DNA of 64,000 nt from Corynebacterium jeikeium (GCF_000738175.1 NZ_JFCH01000027.1:191636-255635); one strand, 5' to 3'. Counted from the first letter of the stretch, positions 17,984 to 26,428 are shown. Numbers and translations are program-made. Notes: a model not told the origin generated them from the letters alone.

Positions 17984-18064
17984 CCGCACTTGCCGGGTCA
18001 TCCTGGCTGGCCGCACTTGCCGGGTCATCCTGGCTGGCCGCACTTGCCGGGTCATCCTGGCTGG
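17984..18064. repeat. 27-bp tandem repeat, three copies
   Basis: A unit starting CCGCACTTGCCGGGTCATCC recurs at 17984, 18011 and 18038 without mismatch, with a partial relic on the left near 17971. It lies about 80 bp after fumC. Short frames across it give a repeated nine-residue peptide, but no start or family supports translation. Confidence 0.85.
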
Positions 18065-18237
18065 CCTACAAGCTGGGCCGACACACCTGCTGTTGTTCTC
18101 CGAAGGCACTAGTAGTCATTAGTGCTACTAGTAGGCACTGGCCACCGTCTTTGGAGGAGCGACAGCGGGTTTTCCTATTTGCCGTGCATTTAGCCCCTGT
18201 CCCTCTGACCCCTCTCGCCACCACCGATGGGGCGAAA

Positions 18238-18357
18238 TGTCGCTAGACCGAGAATACGTTCAGCTTCGAGACCGGCTGTAGAAAATCACAACACCCTGAA
18301 CTGGACTTTTACCTTACTGGAATTTGATCCCATTAAAGTATTCTCGTTCTAGCGACA
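18238..18357 (+). repeat. 120-bp intergenic element B1
   Basis: The left arm TGTCGCTAGACCGAGAATAC (18238-18257) is the reverse complement of the right arm at 18338-18357 except for one base. The span from TGTCG to CGACA is exactly 120 bp. A box TGAACTGGACTTTT begins at offset 59. It is oriented the same way as A1, the two being 107 bp apart. Compare A1, A2 and B2. Confidence 0.8.
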
Positions 18358-18464
18358 CTCAGCCTCTCCAGCACTGACCAGTACCCGCTGCCTGCCGCCA
18401 CACCGCCAACCAACCACTATCCTTCAAAAGCTATTGGTCACACCAGCACCACACGTTTCATAAA

Positions 18465-18584
18465 TGTCGGAAAAGCTGCAAAACGCCTCCCCTCCAGAAT
18501 TGGCGCCTTCCGCAACACCCCCGTGACCTGCACTTTTGCACTATTGGAAATCTGCCCCGACAAGGTTGTGCAACTTTTCCGACA
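18465..18584 (+). repeat. 120-bp intergenic element A1
   Basis: TGTCGGAAAAGCTGCA at 18465 is complementary, with one mismatch, to TGCAACTTTTCCGACA ending at 18584. Pairing extends outward by TAAA/TTTA to 18461 and 18588. The span from TGTCG to CGACA is exactly 120 bp, and TGACCTGCACTTTT starts at offset 59. The stretch after the box aligns with the same part of B1 (ACTTTT, then TA-TGGAA, then CCC). Confidence 0.8.
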
Positions 18585-18661
18585 TTTAACCCACCGGAGT
18601 GCAACTTTTCCGACATTTAACCCACCGGAATGGAACTTTGCCGCCACATGAACCACCGCAT
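18569..18661 (+). repeat. 31-bp tandem repeat carrying the A-type arm
   Basis: The right arm of A1 plus an 11-bp spacer (ACCCACCGGAG) is repeated exactly at 18600, and a degenerate third unit (TGGAACTTTGCCGCC) begins at 18631. The same 31-bp step recurs next to element A2 at 37488 and 37519. Confidence 0.8.
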
Positions 18662-18692
18662 ATCCACCCGCAACACCAGTCACTCCCCGCCA

Positions 18693-18770
18693 CAGCACAC
18701 CCCTTACCACACGAACCGTTAACCACAGCACACCCCCTACCACACGAACCGTTAACCACAGCACACCAGG
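18693..18770. repeat. 33-bp tandem repeat, two and a third copies
   Basis: A unit beginning CAGCACACCCC and containing CGAACCGTTAACCA recurs at 18693, 18726 and partly 18759, with one substitution. It lies in the tetR upstream region, so it could affect that promoter; no other role is visible. Confidence 0.8.
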
Positions 18771-18843
18771 CAAACCCGTATGAAGAATCACACAAACCTT
18801 GCACTGGATACAACTTTGCACTGGGTGTAAGTTTGGCTAAGTG

Positions 18844-19635
18844 ATGCATTCAAACCCCTCCGATCTCACGGACCCCTCCGATCTCACAGATCCGACAGAT
18901 CCCACGGATCCCCAAAGTCCGACAGATCCCACAACCATGGGGCTGCGCGAGCGCAAACGCCTGGAAACCAGGCTAAGGATCGAGGACGAAGCCACCCGCC
19001 TCTTCCTCGACCGATCCTTTGACGGAGTCACCCTAGAAGAAATCTGCGAAGCGGCCGACATCAGCCGCCGCACCTTCTTCAACTACTTCTCCTCAAAGGA
19101 ACACGTTGCGGTCGGTAAACAACCCCCATTGCTCACCAAGGACGACTTCAACAAGCTCGAAAGCTTCTCCCCCACAGAAGGCAGCCTGCCTCAATACCTC
19201 TACGACATGCTGACCAAGAAGCGCATCGAGGAGGCTAAAAAATCGGACAATGCCAACCTCGATCCGGAACTGGCGGAGTCGATAAGGTGGCGTCGATCCC
19301 AAATAATAAAGAGATTCCCCAGCCTGGCACTTGCGAAGCTCGCCAGCTACGAAAAGCTGCGCAGCGACCTTGCCGAGGCGGTGTACAAGAACCTCGAAGG
19401 CCACCCGGGCAACCGCAGCACTGACATGAAGGCGATGGAAGAAGCGCACCTCATCGTCACCGCGGCAACAACGGTGCAATGGGCCGCAGCAACCTCAGCC
19501 ACACGTCATGGTAAAACGCTGACCAGCACAAATGACTTCGACATCGCGCTTGCAGGCCTGCAAAAGATCTTCAGCGCCATCGAACCAGCCACCCCCGAAC
19601 CAACAGCAGAAACAACCAAGGAGAACCGCCAATGA
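18844..19635 (+). CDS. TetR-family transcriptional regulator
   Basis: The typical TetR N-terminal HTH (LEEICEAADISRRTFFNYFSSKEHV, about residues 58-83) is preceded by an odd tail of repeated Asp-Pro-Ser/Thr (SDLTDPSDLTDPTDP) encoded by degenerate repeat DNA. The tail may be real from ATG 18844 or absent if translation starts at ATG 18937 (MGLRERKR). The C-terminal ligand domain is unassigned. Its stop overlaps the start of the efflux gene (ATGA), so it probably represses its own operon including the exporter. Confidence 0.85.
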   Translation: MHSNPSDLTDPSDLTDPTDPTDPQSPTDPTTMGLRERKRLETRLRIEDEATRLFLDRSFDGVTLEEICEAADISRRTFFNYFSSKEHVAVGKQPPLLTKDDFNKLESFSPTEGSLPQYLYDMLTKKRIEEAKKSDNANLDPELAESIRWRRSQIIKRFPSLALAKLASYEKLRSDLAEAVYKNLEGHPGNRSTDMKAMEEAHLIVTAATTVQWAAATSATRHGKTLTSTNDFDIALAGLQKIFSAIEPATPEPTAETTKENRQ

Positions 19636-21221
19636 AGGATACTCGCGAAGAAGCCGCAGCAGCCAAGGCGCGGCTCGACGCGGCAGAGAAGCAGCGCCAG
19701 GAAAACCCCAACAACGTCCCCCTAGTCTTCGGCTGCCTGATGCTGGGCATGCTGATGTCTTCGCTAGGGCAGATGATCTTCTCCACGGCCCTGCCCACCC
19801 TCGTTGGCGAGCTCGGCGGCGCCGACAAAATGAGCTGGGTCATCACCAGCTTCCTGCTGACCATGACCATCGGCATGCCCGTCTACGGCAAGTTGGGCGA
19901 CCAGATGGGCCGCAAGCCGCTGTATCTGGTGGCAGTAGCCCTATTCCTGACCGGCTCCGTCATCGGCGCGCTGGCGCAGAGTATGGACATGATGATCGTC
20001 GCCCGCGGTGTGCAGGGCCTCGGCGCCGGCGGCCTGATGATCGGCGCGCAGGCAATCATCGCCGACGTGGTTCCCGCGCGCGATCGCGGCCGTTACATGG
20101 GCATCATGGGCGCCGTCTTCGGTCTGAGCTCCGTGCTGGGGCCATTGCTGGGTGGCTTTTTCACCGACGGTCCGGGCTGGCGTTGGGCGCTGTGGTTCAA
20201 CGTTCCGCTGGCGGTCATCACGTTCCTGATGGTGTTTTTCAACCTCCATCTGCCGAAGCGTGGCTCGGGCGCCCGCCTGGACGTCCCCGGCACGGTTCTG
20301 ATGGCCGGCGCAACTAGCTCGCTGATTCTGCTGCTCACCTGGGGTGGGCGCGATTACGCCTGGTCCAGCCCCGTCATTATCTGCTTGGGCATCGCAGCAG
20401 TCGTCTTGGCTACCCTGTTTGTGCTGGTGGAACGCAAGGCGAAGGATCCGCTGATCCCGATGCAGCTGTTCACCGTCCGCAACTTTGTGGTCACGACTGC
20501 GGCCGGCACGATCACGGGTGTGGTCATGTTTGGCGTGTTGGCTTACATGCCCACGTACATCCAGATGGTGCACGGCATGACCCCCACCAAGGCCGGTCTA
20601 ATGATGATCCCGATGATGGCCGGCATGATCGTCACCGCCACCGCCTCCGGCCAGTACGTGTCCCGGACAGGTCGCTACAAGTGGTTCCCCGTCGCGGGTC
20701 TGCTCGTTGCCGCCACTGCGGTTGGTCTTATGGGACTTTTTGACGCCCACGATTCCCTCGTGCACCTCGGTCTTGTCTTGGCTCTCATGGGTGTTGGCCT
20801 GGGGCTTTCGATGCAGATTTTGGTGCTGATTGTGCAGAACTCTTTCCCGATCTCGATGGTGGGCACTGCAACTGCTTCGAATAACTTCTTCCGCCAGATT
20901 GGTGGTACGGCTGGCTCAGCGATCATCGGTTCGCTGTTCACGCACCGCGTGGCTGATCTGATGGGTCAACGGCTACCCGGCGCGCTGCAGGAGCTGGGCC
21001 CGCAGGGAGCTAAGTTCGCGCAGGATTTCCAGGGTGGCGGCAGTGCTCGGCTCACCCCGGAGATCGTCGATACACTGCCTGGCCCGCTGCACGACGCGAT
21101 CACTACCTCGTATAACGACGCCCTAGTCCCCGTGCTCGGCGCCATGGCGCCGGTAGCCGTGTTGGCTGCGCTGATTCTGGTCTTGGTGCGTCAGGACAAT
21201 TTGAAGGAAACCATCGAATAG
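19632..21221 (+). CDS. DHA2-family MFS drug exporter (EmrB/QacA type)
   Basis: The 529-residue protein has about fourteen membrane segments. The MFS motif GKLGDQMGRKPLYL is in the first cytoplasmic loop (about residue 83) and DHA2 motif C is GLSSVLGPLLGGFF (about residue 165). Such proton-driven exporters remove lipophilic cations and drugs; the substrate here is unknown. It is translationally coupled to the TetR gene. It contains one TTTTGACGCC at 20738-20747. Confidence 0.9.
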   Translation: MKDTREEAAAAKARLDAAEKQRQENPNNVPLVFGCLMLGMLMSSLGQMIFSTALPTLVGELGGADKMSWVITSFLLTMTIGMPVYGKLGDQMGRKPLYLVAVALFLTGSVIGALAQSMDMMIVARGVQGLGAGGLMIGAQAIIADVVPARDRGRYMGIMGAVFGLSSVLGPLLGGFFTDGPGWRWALWFNVPLAVITFLMVFFNLHLPKRGSGARLDVPGTVLMAGATSSLILLLTWGGRDYAWSSPVIICLGIAAVVLATLFVLVERKAKDPLIPMQLFTVRNFVVTTAAGTITGVVMFGVLAYMPTYIQMVHGMTPTKAGLMMIPMMAGMIVTATASGQYVSRTGRYKWFPVAGLLVAATAVGLMGLFDAHDSLVHLGLVLALMGVGLGLSMQILVLIVQNSFPISMVGTATASNNFFRQIGGTAGSAIIGSLFTHRVADLMGQRLPGALQELGPQGAKFAQDFQGGGSARLTPEIVDTLPGPLHDAITTSYNDALVPVLGAMAPVAVLAALILVLVRQDNLKETIE

Positions 21222-21246
21222 TCCCCGTTGGGATTCCACGCAAGCG

Positions 21247-21284
21247 AAAGGCGACCGCGCTAATGGCTAATGCGGTCGCCTTTT
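21247..21284. terminator. Hairpin terminator between convergent genes
   Basis: AAAGGCGACCGC (21247-21258) pairs with GCGGTCGCCTTTT (21272-21284) around a 13-nt loop, with T-runs on both strands. It can end the MFS transcript and possibly the opposing GNAT transcript, which stops at 21335. Confidence 0.85.
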
Positions 21285-21334
21285 GCTGTGTCTGAGCTCG
21301 CTTAGGAAACGTGCTCGGAAAAGTGCCTGGAAGG

Positions 21335-22126
21335 TTACTCGGACTTTTCTGCCGATCCCTCAGCGCCCCTAGCGTTGTGAGCGCTGCCAACGTTGTCGGT
21401 GTTGCCAGCGCTGTCGGCGCTACCCTCGTCGGGGTGGTCTAGGTTCTCCTGGTAGTACTTCCAGGCCGGGCCGCCCTCGAGGATCTTCTCCATCACCATG
21501 TTGTGGCGCCACGTGCCCTTCTTCGGCCCGTAGTTCATGTGGGACATGCAGTGGAATACTCCCACTTCCTCGAAGCCTCGAGAGACGTGCAGTCGCACGG
21601 AGCCCTCATTCTCCGGGAAGATGCTGGAGTGCATCGCCCAGTGGCCCTGCTCGGCGGCGTCCTTGAGCAGCCTATCGAGCAGGCTGCCGGCCACGCCCTT
21701 GCCCGCGGCATCCTTGTGGACGTAGATCGAGTCCTCCAACACCCCGTCGAACACGTCACGGTGGCTGGCGGAGGTGGCGGTGATCCACCCCAGGATTTTC
21801 TCCTCATTCTCCCCAAGCCCCGCGGCCGCCGCAGCTGCGGGATCCGTGTCGATGGCAACGAAGGAGAGCTCGGGCAGGCGGTGGCGCATGAAGTCATCCC
21901 ACGCTTCGGGCGCGCTTTCCTCAAAGGTAGCCTCGCCCGTATCCATACCGGTCTGCAGGATCTTCTGGACTTGCGGATAGTCCTTCTTCTCCATCAGGCG
22001 GATGGAGATAGCCTGCTTGGCACTGTTCTTGGCGTTGTTGCCAGCACTGCTATCTGCGGCGCTCCCTGCAGTATTCGCAGCGTTCCCAGTATTCGCAGTG
22101 TTCCCTGCGGTGTTCGCGGAAGTCAT
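21335..22126 (-). CDS. GNAT-family N-acetyltransferase with low-complexity ends
   Basis: The catalytic core (about residues 40-215) resembles phosphinothricin/YncA-type acetyltransferases. It contains SIRLMEKKDYPQVQKI at the start, the acetyl-CoA loop VHKDAAGKGVAGSLLDRLL near residue 135 and HVSRGFEEVGVFH near residue 180. The first 35 residues (repeats of ANTAGNTANTGNAA) and the last 35 are Ala/Asn/Gly/Ser-rich tails made by repeat DNA. It may acetylate a toxic amine or amino acid analogue; the substrate is unknown. Confidence 0.82.
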   Translation of the reverse strand: MTSANTAGNTANTGNAANTAGSAADSSAGNNAKNSAKQAISIRLMEKKDYPQVQKILQTGMDTGEATFEESAPEAWDDFMRHRLPELSFVAIDTDPAAAAAAGLGENEEKILGWITATSASHRDVFDGVLEDSIYVHKDAAGKGVAGSLLDRLLKDAAEQGHWAMHSSIFPENEGSVRLHVSRGFEEVGVFHCMSHMNYGPKKGTWRHNMVMEKILEGGPAWKYYQENLDHPDEGSADSAGNTDNVGSAHNARGAEGSAEKSE

Positions 22127-22189
22127 GGAAGAAATTGTGCCCTAAGACCCAGCGGTTACGCCACCTGACTACCGGCAGCTGTGAGCGAA

Positions 22190-23581
22190 CTATCCCTTTT
22201 CCAGCAGATTCGTCACCAGCTCAGCGATCGCGGAACGCTCGGATCGGGTCAGCGTGACGTGCGCGAACAGCGGATTATTCTTCAGCTTTTCGATGACCGC
22301 CTGGATGCCATCATGGCGGCCTACGCGCAGGTTATCGCGCTGCGCAACGTCGTGAGTCAGCACGACGCGGGAGTTGCGCCCCAGGCGGGAGAGCACGGTC
22401 AGCAGAACGTTGCGCTCGAGCGACTGAGCCTCGTCCACGATGACGAAGCTATCGTTCAGGCTGCGGCCGCGGATATGCGTCAGCGGCAGGACCTCCAGCA
22501 GACCGCGGGCGTCGATCTCTTCCAGCACGTTATCGCTCACCACCCCTTCCAGGGTGTCGTACACCGCCTGCGCCCACGGGTTCATCTTTTCCGTCTCACT
22601 GCCAGGCAGGTAGCCCAAGTCCTGTCCACCTACGGCATACAGGGGGCGGAAGACCACGATTCGCTTGTGCTCACCGCGTTCCAGCACTGCCTCCAAACCG
22701 GCGCACAATGCCAGAGCGGATTTGCCGGTGCCCGCGGAACCGCCGAGGCTTACGATGCCAACCTCGTTATCCAGCAGCAGGTCCAGCGCCACGCGCTGCT
22801 GGGCGCTGCGCCCGCGGATACCGAACGCTTCCAGGTCGGTGGGAACCTGGCGCACCATGCCGTCACCCATCGAGCGCGCCAGAACGGATTGGCTGCCCGC
22901 GGTCAGCTGCAGGCCGCAGTGGATCGGCAGCTCGTCGACCTCGTCGCCGTCTACCGTCAGTGCGCCGGAGATGTCGGCCTCCCCCACGTCGTACAGTTCG
23001 TCGATGATGCTGGAGGGCACCTCCGCGCGAGCCATGCCGTTGTATCCGGTGAGCACGACGTCCTGGGCATGGTATTCGTCGGCGTCAAGACCAACGGCGC
23101 CGGCCTTCACGCGCAGTGGCACGTCCTTCGTCACCAGCGTGACGTTGTGCCCTTCAGCCCGCAGGTTCAAAGCACAAGCCAGGATGCGGTGGTCATTCTG
23201 CTCTCCGCGCAAACCAGTAGGAAGCACGGACTGGTCAACGTGGTTCAGTTCGACCTGGATGGTACCGCCCGTTTCGTTGACGATGCTGGGCATGTCCAGT
23301 CGGCCATGCTCCTGACGAAAGTCTTCGAGCATGCGTAGAGCCTGGCGAGCAAACCAGCCAAGTTCCGGGTGGTGGCGCTTGCCCTCGAGTTCACTGATGA
23401 CGACGACGGGGAGGATGATGCGGTGTTCCGCAAACTTGATGAGTGCCCAGGGATCGGAAAGCAACACCGAGGTGTCAAGGACATAGGTGCGTAGGCCGAG
23501 CTCTGCGTCGGAATGGGCGTTGAGAGCCTGCTCTGCCTGAAAGTTCTGATTTGCCTGATCGGTGGGCGCGGCGGAAGTCAT
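22190..23581 (-). CDS. phoH: PhoH2-type protein: PIN nuclease plus PhoH ATPase
   Basis: The protein has 463 residues. Its N-terminal PIN domain starts at [15 protein letters not shown] (about residue 33), with the acidic residues of an RNase. The C-terminal PhoH P-loop domain shows [16 protein letters not shown] (about residue 263) and Walker [14 protein letters not shown] (about residue 385). PhoH2 proteins of actinobacteria unwind and cut RNA in an ATP-dependent way. Unlike in many phoH2 loci, no antitoxin gene is evident upstream. The ATG at 23581 has AGGAG upstream. Confidence 0.9.
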   Translation of the reverse strand: MTSAAPTDQANQNFQAEQALNAHSDAELGLRTYVLDTSVLLSDPWALIKFAEHRIILPVVVISELEGKRHHPELGWFARQALRMLEDFRQEHGRLDMPSIVNETGGTIQVELNHVDQSVLPTGLRGEQNDHRILACALNLRAEGHNVTLVTKDVPLRVKAGAVGLDADEYHAQDVVLTGYNGMARAEVPSSIIDELYDVGEADISGALTVDGDEVDELPIHCGLQLTAGSQSVLARSMGDGMVRQVPTDLEAFGIRGRSAQQRVALDLLLDNEVGIVSLGGSAGTGKSALALCAGLEAVLERGEHKRIVVFRPLYAVGGQDLGYLPGSETEKMNPWAQAVYDTLEGVVSDNVLEEIDARGLLEVLPLTHIRGRSLNDSFVIVDEAQSLERNVLLTVLSRLGRNSRVVLTHDVAQRDNLRVGRHDGIQAVIEKLKNNPLFAHVTLTRSERSAIAELVTNLLEKG

Positions 23582-23762
23582 GGAGGTGGTGCTCCTTGTA
23601 GGGGATTATGAGTCGATCAACCCGGACGTTCCACGCCGCAAAAGCTACGCTTTACATCCGGGAAACGGATGAGGTGGGTAGTTGTTACTTGCTTCGGACA
23701 CCCTCGACGTTATGCGCACCGCATGGAAATTACATTGTTGTCAGATGAACTCTGGGTAAACA

Positions 23763-23808
23763 TAAAAAGCCCCAGGCTTCGGGGCAGTTCCTGCCCCTCA
23801 CCTGGGGT
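23763..23808 (-). terminator. Terminator of the LGFP lipoprotein gene
   Basis: On the minus strand CCCCAGG pairs with CCTGGGG around an inner hairpin GGGGCAG-N5-CTGCCCC and is followed by CTTTTTATG. It lies about 30 bp after the stop at 23836 and is a two-tier intrinsic terminator. Confidence 0.85.
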
Positions 23809-23835
23809 TATCAAGCTCTACTTTAAGGTTAGAAC

Positions 23836-24468
23836 TTAGCGCTTCTCGATGGTCTCGGAGAACTGACCGGACTCATCCTTAGCCCACGTGATGGTGCCGT
23901 TTTCGAAGGACTGAGTCCAGCCGTTGGCTGCGTCGCCCTTCTCCGGAGCGGTCGGCAGACCCAGCTCGTTATCCAGGCCGCCACCGTTGTTCCAGGTCTC
24001 GCCGATCTTGCCGATCAGCGGAACAGCACCGTGATCCTTGGAGTAGGCGATCCAGCCCTTTTCGAAGGTTGCCAGGGAGCCGTTCTCGCCCTCGGTGAAC
24101 TCGGCCAGCTTACCGAAGGAACCGGACTCGCCGCCCTCGTTGTCCCAAGCGGTCTTGACGTCCTTCGGCAGCTCCACCTCTTCACCGCTAGCGGTCTGGA
24201 CCTTCTCGGTCTCACCCTCGGCGCCCTCTGCGTCTGCGCCCTCAGAGTCAGCACCTTCAGCCTCGGACTCACCGTCCTCGCCTTCACCGGCCTTCGCGGT
24301 AGCGGAGTCGGCAGCCTCGCCAGCCTTCTCAGTAGCGGAGTTTGCTGCGTCGCCAGCCTTATCCTTGGCGTCCTCGGCATCGTCAGAGCATGCAGCAACA
24401 CCGAAAACCAGGGATGCACCTGCAGCCAGTGCCACTGCGGAACGACGGAAGCGCTTGTTGGAGTTCAT
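23836..24468 (-). CDS. Secreted lipoprotein with LGFP-type repeats
   Basis: A signal peptide with lipobox FGVAAC (about Cys27) is followed by an Ala/Glu/Lys-rich helical region with repeats of the AGEAADSAT type. The C-terminal domain of about 100 residues has two LGFP-like units (IGKIGETWNNGGG then LGLPT, and SFENGTITWAKDESG). LGFP repeats in corynebacterial surface proteins such as mycolyltransferases are thought to anchor proteins at the cell wall. Length is 210 residues from ATG 24468, which has AAAGG eight bases upstream. Confidence 0.8.
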   Translation of the reverse strand: MNSNKRFRRSAVALAAGASLVFGVAACSDDAEDAKDKAGDAANSATEKAGEAADSATAKAGEGEDGESEAEGADSEGADAEGAEGETEKVQTASGEEVELPKDVKTAWDNEGGESGSFGKLAEFTEGENGSLATFEKGWIAYSKDHGAVPLIGKIGETWNNGGGLDNELGLPTAPEKGDAANGWTQSFENGTITWAKDESGQFSETIEKR

Positions 24469-24605
24469 TACTAATACCTTTCTGTTTCTGTCGGTTTTCT
24501 TCAGCTCTCGCTCATCGCAAAAGCAATACCCCTCCATTCTTAATAGTGTTCCAACGAAAAATGCACGTGTTGTTTAGGATCTTTAACCCAATCGAAATCA
24601 GTTCT

Positions 24606-25313
24606 TTATTTTCGCCGCGCGCTTTGGGAGGTCTTCTTCTTCCCGCTTTTCTTTGTTTTATCTGCATTTTTATGGACGCCACCACGCCCGCGCTTAGCCA
24701 CCTGTCGCGAGCTGCTCGCGGTGCGCCCTTTACATATCCCGACGAAGTCTTGGATGACGTCACTGTCGGATTCAGTAAGCCACATCAGGGCCACACGGGT
24801 GCGGGGGCACGTAGTGGCGTCAATCCCAAAAAGGTCCCGGTGAACCACCCCGCGCTGGTTGATAGCCCGCAGCAAGGGGCGCGGCGCGACGGCAATACCA
24901 ACATTGGCGGCAACAACCTGCAGAGCTTCGCGCAGGGCTGCCACATCATCCCAGCCGGTAGGCGGGGTGACGTACATAAGTTTCTCGTCGGCCAACTCCC
25001 GGAAGTTGATGGAATCCATGACCCTGGCGGGATGCTCCTTGGGTGCGGCAACGCCGATCTGCTCCTCGTAGAGGGCAACTTCGTGCATGTCAGCCGGGCG
25101 TTCGAACCCCTCCGCCGGGAGGCGAACCAATGCAACATCCGCCTGGCCTGCGCGAATATAGGGCAACGGATCGTCGGTGCCCGCGCTGGCGATCTTCCAC
25201 CCGGGAACCCGCTCGTCAAAACGGCGGAACCACTTATCCGGCTGCACGCCAGTGCTAAAGACAACTTTTAGGTGCTGACGCGACTTCGCGGTGCGGCTCT
25301 GCTGAGTGGGCAT
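24606..25313 (-). CDS. LysR-type substrate-binding domain protein without HTH
   Basis: The 235 residues correspond to the effector domain of LysR regulators (HLKVVFSTGVQPDKWFRRF, AGQADVALVRLP, YEEQIGVAAPKEHP). No winged-helix DNA-binding part is present in the gene or just upstream. A very basic Lys/Arg-rich C-terminal tail of about 45 residues could contact nucleic acid instead. It is divergent, by 37 bp, from a DUF5997 gene. From memory the same pairing occurs in other actinobacteria, which suggests that the two work together; function is unknown. Confidence 0.75.
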   Translation of the reverse strand: MPTQQSRTAKSRQHLKVVFSTGVQPDKWFRRFDERVPGWKIASAGTDDPLPYIRAGQADVALVRLPAEGFERPADMHEVALYEEQIGVAAPKEHPARVMDSINFRELADEKLMYVTPPTGWDDVAALREALQVVAANVGIAVAPRPLLRAINQRGVVHRDLFGIDATTCPRTRVALMWLTESDSDVIQDFVGICKGRTASSSRQVAKRGRGGVHKNADKTKKSGKKKTSQSARRK

Positions 25314-25350
25314 GGCACCAATAATAGAGCCGTTCATTAGAATGATGAAC

Positions 25351-25719
25351 ATGACTGACGCGAACCCGAGTTACAAGTCCGGCCCGCCCATGAAACCTGC
25401 CACCGCCGCAAAGAAGCTGGCCATCTACCTTCCAGCCACGCCACAGGAGTTCCAGGATTCCGCACTTACCCATGAGCAATTCGTGGAGCTGCAGAAGAAC
25501 CCGCCCGAGTGGCTACAGGCGCTGCGCCGAGAGGGGCCACACCCTCGCCCCGAGGTAGCTCGCAAGCTGGGCATTAGCATTACGTCGCTGAAGAACAATG
25601 ACATGGACAAGCCACTGACGACCGCGGAGATTAAGGCATTGCTTGAAAAGCAGCCGGAGTGGCTGCGAGAAGCTCGCCGTAAGTTGGCTAGTGAGCGCGA
25701 GGAGACGGGGCGCCAATAA
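25351..25719 (+). CDS. DUF5997 family protein
   Basis: The 122-residue cytoplasmic protein has conserved KPATAAKKLAIYLPATPQEFQ, PPEWLQALRREGPHPRPEVARKLGIS and PEWLREARRKL segments. The repeated PEWLxxxRR helix suggests an HTH-like or peptide-binding fold. It is divergent from the LysR-like gene. The start is ATG 25351 by family fit, with ATGs at 25342 and 25345 also possible. No function is known. Confidence 0.75.
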   Translation: MTDANPSYKSGPPMKPATAAKKLAIYLPATPQEFQDSALTHEQFVELQKNPPEWLQALRREGPHPRPEVARKLGISITSLKNNDMDKPLTTAEIKALLEKQPEWLREARRKLASEREETGRQ

Positions 25720-25747
25720 GTTCAGCTAGAGGCGGCACAAGAATAAG

Positions 25748-25795
25748 AAAAAGGCGAGGATAAGCCCGATATTTCGGACCTTTCCTCGCCTTTTC
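25748..25795 (+). terminator. Intrinsic terminator after DUF5997
   Basis: AAAAGGCGAGGA pairs with TCCTCGCCTTTT around a 22-nt loop, about 30 bp after the stop. The symmetric A- and T-runs would also work on the minus strand. Confidence 0.85.
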
Positions 25796-25827
25796 GCCTT
25801 CGATGGTGACGAGCCATCAGAAGCTGG

Positions 25828-25874
25828 TATCCGGTAAGCAACCGCCAGGTGACGAAGCTGACGGTTGCCGGATA
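25828..25874. other. Strong stem-loop of unknown role
   Basis: TATCCG(G) at 25828-25834 and GCAACCG at 25838-25844 pair with CGGTTGC and CGGATA at 25862-25874, leaving a three-base bulge and a 17-nt loop. There is no T-run on either side, so it is not an ordinary terminator. Confidence 0.6.
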
Positions 25875-26054
25875 ACCGGATGAACAACCACAGCACCTCG
25901 GAGGAGAAAGCGGTAACCGATGCTCATGCGCTTCGGGGAGAAGAGAGAAACCCTCGTCGCATGATTGGTGCGCCGGCAACTGACCTTTCGACAGATGCTG
26001 CAACATATTCCACAACTGCAGTGCGCCTCAGGTGACTAGCCTGTGACACACTCA

Positions 26055-26073
26055 AGAGGTTAGCCAAGCCTCA
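26055..26073 (+). promoter_or_regulatory. DtxR-like iron box
   Basis: By eye 14 of 19 positions agree with the corynebacterial DtxR consensus, including the central GGTTAGCC. It lies about 355 bp before the acyl-CoA dehydrogenase start, beside an AT-rich stretch (CAATATTTAAAC). No iron gene is adjacent. Confidence 0.4.
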
Positions 26074-26428
26074 CCTAGCTTGTCAATATTTAAACAACAA
26101 AAATGTTGAATAAATCCCTGAACTGGGGTTTTGTAGTGCGGGGGTGGCTAGCTTTCGATGTAGGGGTGAAGCAACAACCGTGTGTGGCACATAACAGCGT
26201 GTTTTCGCCCAATATCGAGGGGTTTCCTTGTACTTTCGCCCCAAAGAAATGCTATTCTCATAAGCAACGCAGAGATGCACGTCACAATAACGACGTAACA
26301 TCGAGCTGCAACACACAGAAGTCTCTATAACCGACATTGCTGCCCTCTGGCGCTACGCACACTGCTGGCATCCCAGTAGTCCAAGTTCGACAGTTCAAGC
26401 AGCCAACGTCTTGGTTTGAAAGGAACCC

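Larger units (their letters stand above)
17902..18843. other. Gene-free repeat region between fumC and the tetR gene
   Basis: No credible coding sequence lies in these 940 bp. It holds three 27-bp tandem repeats (17984-18064), a palindrome built on ACTAGTAG (about 18105-18137), element B1 (18238-18357), element A1 (18465-18584), 31-bp repeats of the A1 arm (18569-18661) and 33-bp tandem repeats (18693-18770). It resembles the second gene-free region at 37.2-38.1 kb, which carries the same two element types. Confidence 0.7.
25720..26428. other. Long gene-free region with hairpins and a DtxR-like box
   Basis: After the DUF5997 terminator (25748-25795) come a strong stem (25828-25874), about 170 bp of moderately structured sequence, a DtxR-like box (26055-26073) and the AT-rich leader of the acyl-CoA dehydrogenase gene. 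Short frames on either strand have no family or good start. A small RNA is possible but unproven. Confidence 0.55.

Noticed and set aside
17984..18064. CRISPR array or coding repeat
   Set aside because: The 27-bp units abut with no spacers, and the short frames over them lack start signals and family matches.
22181..23338. 385-codon plus-strand frame
   Set aside because: It is antisense to phoH, with Gln/His/Val-rich composition and no family.
25801..26040. Riboswitch (cobalamin or c-di-AMP type)
   Set aside because: GGTGCGCCGGCAACTG looked suggestive, but the conserved boxes of these classes cannot be laid out in order on either strand, and the downstream genes do not fit.
26103..26330. 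75-residue plus-strand frame before the acyl-CoA dehydrogenase
   Set aside because: No ribosome site and no recognisable domain; it sits in an AT-rich leader.
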